Shown: positions 59,290 through 64,000 of the stretch, piece after piece
Position numbering within the stretch: position 1 is the first letter of the stretch
Layout of the letters: each line of letters opens with the position of its first letter
Assembly: GCA_029783825.1 (NCBI GenBank)
Contig: JAREIK010002637.1
Span: 943,514-1,007,513 of the forward strand
Direction of reading: 5' to 3'
DNA length: 64,000 bases
From: Sapria himalayana
Lineage: Eukaryota; Streptophyta; Magnoliopsida; Malpighiales; Rafflesiaceae
Notes under the pieces: generated by a model
What the model was told of the DNA's origin: nothing
The model's input: the letters and a program-made list of their open reading frames with translations, nothing else
Databases searched by the model: none
Made by a program: the position numbers and the translations under genes

Positions 59290-60720
59290 GACAACCCGAT
59301 CAAAAGATTTGAAACTTTATTATCTCTCAATCATAAATTATTCTCGGTATTTACACCTAAAAATATAAGAATATACGAATATTTATAATATGAACTTAAT
59401 TTAAGATAATTAAAAATAAAAATTATGGGTAGAAAAAAAATTAGGATAATATATATTATAAAAACATATACTCGTAGGCAAATTGATATTAATGAACATC
59501 TTAGGAGACACGCTAAATAATACATCAAAAAATAAGAAATATTAGATCTCAAAAAAAATCCAACTAAATATAAGTGATAGAATTTTTGAATCTTGGATCA
59601 ACTTTAAATTTATTGATCTTCTTCATTTAATGTTATGAGTTTGCAAGAGAACGCATGGCTATGTGCATTACTAGCATAGATTTTTTGATTATATTTTTAA
59701 AAGATCATATACTATTCTATCTTATGCACACATACATCCTACAAACTTATCATATGCTCTTTAAATCAATCATTTTAATTTACATAATAAAAAATTATAA
59801 AATAAAAAATTATAAAATAAAAAATTATAATAATTAATGACATTGAAAAACAAAATGGAATTATTTTTAAGTTAGCTTGGAATGGTATGATGAAAATGTA
59901 ATTGTATGTGTCACCACTCATTTTATTGATAATAAATAAAAACTAAATTAAAAAAATATTAGAATTTTATTATATCCTACATCCGTATGATTATCACGAC
60001 ATGTATAAATTTATCAAGTATTTCTAAAGAATATAAGATAAAAAAAATAAAATATTTAACATAAAATTTGACAACACTTTAAATAATAATATCTTATTAA
60101 GTATGTTCATAAAAATTATTAGACACAATGCATTAAATATGATTTTATTATGTCATATATAAGTGTTGCATAATAAATCTAATAGTACAAGCTAACTTAA
60201 AAATAATTTTCCTCTCATTATAACATACACGAAATACACTCAAATAAAATAAAATATCTAACAAATTATAAGTAGTATATATATTATGTAAGTTAGCAGA
60301 CAAAGAATTTCAAGTAAGTATCAAACAATATTAAAATTATGCATACTTAATATTATATTTATGAATTAGTTACTAACATGTCATATCAAACTATATTAAT
60401 AATAAAATTAAAAAAATAATAATTGATGAAACAGACTAAGATGTCAAAAGTTTATTTTTAAAATTTTTTAAACTGTTTTATAATATGACAAACATATATT
60501 TATATACACTCTCGCCACATGTATTGTACTTTAAAAACATATACAACATTAATAGTCTTTTTTATAAATATAAAAAATAATCAAATTTTTATACTATAAA
60601 TATTAAAAAAAATAATTAAAATGTTAATTATTTATTTCATCTCTTGAATATTTAAGTACATATATAAATTTTAGGATTAAATTCATCTCTTGAATAATTA
60701 AGAACATATACATGAATATT
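59290..60720 (+). pseudogene. hAT-A transposase relic, first of two
   Basis: Covers the BED finger remnant (cattaggag...LRRHAK-like, about 59480-59520) through the RNase-H-fold block (HIFIYTLSPHVLYF near 60490). It lacks the C-terminal dimerisation part. AT mutation pressure has removed most codons that define the family; identity relies on DNA-level alignment with 9590-10880. Confidence 0.6.
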
Positions 60721-60739
60721 AAAGTCTACTTTTACTAAT

Positions 60740-62610
60740 ATTTTCTCCAACGAGTTCGACCCAAACTCATTTGATACCAACAAAATAAAAAACTAAGTGA
60801 ACATCAATAATATGACCCTACTTGTAGATAATAAAAACTAAAAATACTACAAGTATTAATAAAGAATATGTATAATATATATATTATTAAAATATATATA
60901 TATATATATATATATAAAAGTATGTATGGGATTAAGCACCTAAAGAGGTATATCAATCAATACACTAAAAATATGATGCATTAGATATGAGATAAACTCA
61001 ACTTAGCGATGAGGTCTTTCAAATTGAATTTAACTCAATTTCATTGTCCCCATTTATATACAACAATGATTTTGAAAGAAAATGTAAGACCAAACTAATT
61101 ATAATCATAGGTCTTCCAATTAAATTTTTAATATAACCTAGGATAGTTAGAAAATATTATAAAATATTATAATATTTATTTTCAACATGTTTATCATGAA
61201 AACATTATAAAATATTATAATTATAAAATATTATAATTAGAAAAATAATTGAAAATTATAAAATTTAAAAACTTTAGTTGAGTGATGTTCATGATGTTTG
61301 ATATATGAATTAGTAGTAATGATATTTTATTTACATATCTCATCGCCCACTATCAGATTAATTACGTGATAAAATATTTAATATTACTTTCGATAATACT
61401 CATAATAATGGTGTAGCTATTAATTTGTTTGTTATGATAATTAAAAATGAGTTATTAGATGAGATATTTCATGTTAGATACATGTATCACATAATTAATC
61501 TGATAGTACAAACAAAAATAAAAATATTTCTCACCCATTAAAAAAAATAAGATATTCACTAAAATACATTAGGACACCTCATGAATAACAAAAATTTAAC
61601 AACCTATATTAATACGCAATGCTAAAATAATTTCAAATGAATATAAAATACAATTAGGATTACACATTCCTTATGTTGGTGTCAAGTATTTGGTAACATA
61701 TAATATCCGACTACTTAAATAGTAAAAGTAACAAACTTATCAAACTAAAAAATAATTTTTTAAAATTAAATTCTGGTAGATTTTCTATGATACAATGAAC
61801 ATATCTTCGACTGTGTATATTCCCACTATTTATAGTGCACTTAGGTGCATGTATAATATTAATAGTTAGTTTAGCAAATATAAAAATCATTCTACATTTA
61901 GTATCATGGCTATTGATATTATAACTATAAATCTAAAATACTTGTCTTATATTTCAACTTTGTATTATTTGACTGCTTGTATGAATCTTAAGATTAAGAT
62001 TTAAAAGGTATAAAATATTTTAATATATATATCAACGTACATGAATCATGTATATCAACCTGAATGATACATTCACAAAAAATTAACTATCTTGTTTATA
62101 TATTACGATACTAGATAGGCAGTTGTAGACAGACCCCGAGTATGAACATGTATATCATATTCGAAGATGATAACTTTTTTATTTAGTTAATTAAGAAAAA
62201 AATAATTGTGATTCATCAAATATGAGCGAGTTATCTTGCTACTTTGATACTAGTTAATAATTTATTTTATCACATAATAATAAAAATAATTTTTTTATTT
62301 TATTATGATGAAAATCATATGAATTCATCTATCTTATGTTATCTAAGATAACACGTAATCTATTGAGTCCTCTAATATCTAAAATAACATCGAAGCCTTT
62401 TTTTATAACAACTAATATTATTTCAAATAAAAATCAAGATTACAACTAAATATTATAGAGGAACTTATATGTATGAAAGACTTAAAAGACTTAAGATAGA
62501 ACATTTAGGATAAAGCATAAGAGTTGATGATGAATTATGATTCATGAGATATGAATATTAAGAATATTAAGAGCACTTGTGATATCTTCAGACATATTCA
62601 TAATGATAAT
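60740..62610 (+). pseudogene. hAT-A transposase relic, second of two
   Basis: DNA parallels 9590-11640 of copy 3 through most of its length: the caacaaaataaaaaactaag start, the gtatgggattaagcaccta finger region, ttagatacatgtatcacataattaatctgatagtacaa (equivalent of the CHIINLIVQ block, near 61475), the tatgatacaatgaacatat block (61785), and gagcgagttatcttgctact (equivalent of the RSKLSRYL block, near 62225). It is full of stops. Confidence 0.7.
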
Positions 62611-62794
62611 GATCTGTCTTTAGGAGTGATCAAATTTCCAATAGACTATAAGTTCCTACCCTATCCAACTGAGCGGTTAACCACAAAAATCAGATAAAAA
62701 TGCAGAAGAATTTTAAATCTTACACATTAAAATGAGTAGGAATACGGAAGAAGAATCTGTTTCTGTATTCCTACCCTACCCAACCCACATTAAA

Positions 62795-62832
<38 letters not shown>

Positions 62833-62889
62833 TAATTATAATTATAAAAACTAAAAAACCAAAACCTAAACCTAAAAACCATAATATCA

Positions 62890-63240
62890 CTCAGAAGTCT
62901 GAATGCTGAAGAGTGAAGCTTGTGACTGCAAATGTGATTTTGCGAAGTGCGAATTGCTGAGCCGACTACCGACTGTCGACGGCCGACTGCACTACAAAGT
63001 GCGAACTATCGACTCATACTACCAATTGCACTGCAAAGTGCAAACTGCTGATGCCGAGTGCCAGCTCCAACTGCCGACTGCACTGTGAAATGTAAACTGC
63101 CGAATTCCGAGTTCCAATTGCACTACAAAGTGATTCTGCTCAGCATGACAGAACCATGCACAGAAAGTGCCGCCAGCCCGACTGTCGCCTCCCCATGTTG
63201 TTTTTTTTGTCATTGTTGCCTCTGCCTGTTGTGCTCTGTT
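62890..63240. repeat. GC-rich patch with GCACTnCAAAGTGC repeats
   Basis: A roughly 40-52-base unit with gccgactgcactacaaagtgcgaact recurs at about 62983, 63030, 63075 and 63118 in loose form. Each unit holds GCACT...AGTGC, a short palindrome. The following 63165-63240 is C/T-rich. The small ORFs here (62903-63088, 63019-63213, 63058-63288) overlap one another in several frames and resemble no known protein. Confidence 0.7.
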
Positions 63241-63814
63241 ACTATTAGATTATTTTTTAATTTTTGTTCACCAACTATATTTTATTGATTTTCTGGTCGT
63301 ATCTTTATGCATTGATAAAAAATCATATTGCTTTAGATCAGTCATTTATATTCTCAGTTAGTAGATAATAAAACAGTTCTAGTTGTTATGAATTAAAGCA
63401 TGCATTTCCCATTTCCAAGTTTCGATTAGTTATACGATAAGCTATTTAACTATTTTGATAGATAACATAAACTATGTGAACAAATAAACAATAATAATTA
63501 GTGAAATAACTATAATATTCTAGATTGTTAACTAACTCAAGTATTTTTATAATCTTAGATAAGTAATATCTTTAACATCTTAGATATCATTTACACATTT
63601 TCTAAAGTATATTTTACTATGCATTAATATCACTTTGATTCTTTTTATTTCTTGATAAGTTTATTTTGATAAGTTTAGTAGATTATTTATTTTTAGATAA
63701 ATTTATATTGTTTATTATTGAGATGATGTGTATTGTCCATAGATAATTTTTTTATGAATGAAATTATGCAACAATCATCTGTTCAAGCTGATTCTAACAG
63801 TAACATCTAAGTTA

Positions 63815-64000
63815 TTGATAATATTATGTGGGAAGAACAAGAAACAAAAAAAAATAATCAAGAGTTTGGGAGCATATTAAAAAGATTAAAACTACAGTTA
63901 AAGTTAAATATTAGCATTGTAGTAAGAAATACAATTAACATGCAAGAAATACTGGTACTTCATCTTTGCTTTATTATTTAGATCGTTGCAAATCCTATTT
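63815..64000 (+). pseudogene. hAT transposase N-terminus, BED zinc finger (partial)
   Basis: Reads RVWEHIKKIKTTVKVKY, stop, HCSKKYN, stop, HARNTGTSSLLYYLDRCKSY, the plan of a BED finger in RICESLEEPER-type hAT proteins (intact: CNYC then H-x3-6-C). The stop replaces the first zinc cysteine. Cut by the window end. The BED finger binds element ends. Confidence 0.78.

Larger units (their letters stand above)
58433..62620 (+). mobile_element. hAT-A copy 5: two decayed copies in series
   Basis: Left end TAGGGTGTCAACTGAGTTGG at 58433, followed by the same leader as copies 3 and 4 (atccaacggccatt near 58807). Homology to the copy-3 transposase then appears twice. First: BED region at about 59290-59580 (LRRHAK; catcttaggagacacgctaaataatac), reaching the FYDTINMY-like block near 60470-60560. 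Second: from about 60740 the BED region again (aagaggtatatcaatcaatac near 60943) on to the C-terminal region near 62200-62600, with its own FYDTMNM-like block at about 61775-61860. Extremely AT-rich with stops in all frames. The right terminal repeat is not clear. Confidence 0.75.
62622..64000 (+). mobile_element. hAT-C-like copy, left part, runs off the window
   Basis: A possible left end TAGGAGTGATCAAATTTCC at 62622 is followed by CCTACCCTA..CCAAC words (62660 and 62770), (TA)n at 62799-62828, a GC-rich repeat patch (62890-63240), AT-rich DNA, and the N-terminus of a RICESLEEPER-type transposase at 63815-64000. The element is incomplete because the window ends. Assigning the left end is tentative. 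Confidence 0.5.

Noticed and set aside
62903..63361. Overlapping 60-76-codon frames in the GC-rich patch
   Set aside because: Tandem repeat units open in several frames on both strands; cysteine-rich appearance comes from the TGC-containing repeat.
53140..64000. Search by eye for the upstream CRM-domain exon
   Set aside because: No reading on the minus strand resembled a CRM fold or its conserved glycine-rich loop; the AT-rich sequence makes a short missed exon possible but none can be supported.

Overview
This window looks like nuclear DNA of a flowering plant. It is AT-rich and packed with broken plant-type transposable elements: Ty3/gypsy elements of the Athila kind, a Ty1/copia element, several hAT elements and an RTE-like LINE. 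Long purine-rich simple-sequence arrays run between them. I see only one convincing host gene fragment, the last coding exon of a CRM-domain (chloroplast RNA splicing) protein on the minus strand at 52186-53139. I cannot name the species. No tRNA, rRNA, CRISPR array or bacterial operon was seen.

Layout: 1-1362 purine array. 1363-3415 hAT relic (family B, minus). 3436-3860 hAT-A terminal debris. 3861-7488 is the 3' part of an Athila-like element carrying a 'putative plant transposon protein' domain, split by a hAT-A copy at 4816-6681. 7489-13995 is the probable LTR of that element, split by a 3.6-kb hAT-A copy (8609-12224) and tandemly duplicated in its right half. 14000-19545 is the decayed gag-PR-RT-RNaseH-INT region of gypsy-1. 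20641-22105 is a second copy of the plant transposon protein domain. 22106-22290 is a short purine array. 23800-26911 is a hAT relic (family C). 26912-29119 purine array. 29120-34205 is a copia element on the minus strand with both LTRs. 34206-39850 is the longest purine array. 39851-46682 is gypsy-2 (gag and protease only), with a hAT-A remnant in its 3' LTR. 46683-48085 purine array. 48086-50200 unassigned. 50440-51500 LINE relic. 51540-53139 the 3' end of the CRM gene. 53140-56750 AT-rich probable intron or intergenic DNA. 56760-57600 hAT-A termini. 58433-62620 two hAT-A copies, end to end or nested. 62622-64000 the start of another hAT-C-like copy running off the window.

The strongest unusual signal is the purine arrays. 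They cover about 10.8 kb, all five have the purines on the + strand, and their edges coincide with transposon edges. The copia element sits in the array with a near-perfect 5-bp target duplication, and the gypsy-2 3' LTR ends where the next array begins. The simplest reading is one large ancestral purine/pyrimidine array that later served as a target for several transposons. Within it, local tandem units of 24, 25, 28, 39, 41, 52 and 74 bp show satellite-like amplification.

The transposon genes all carry stops or frameshifts and none appears able to work on its own. Family assignments rest on recognising conserved motifs by eye, since no search could be run.
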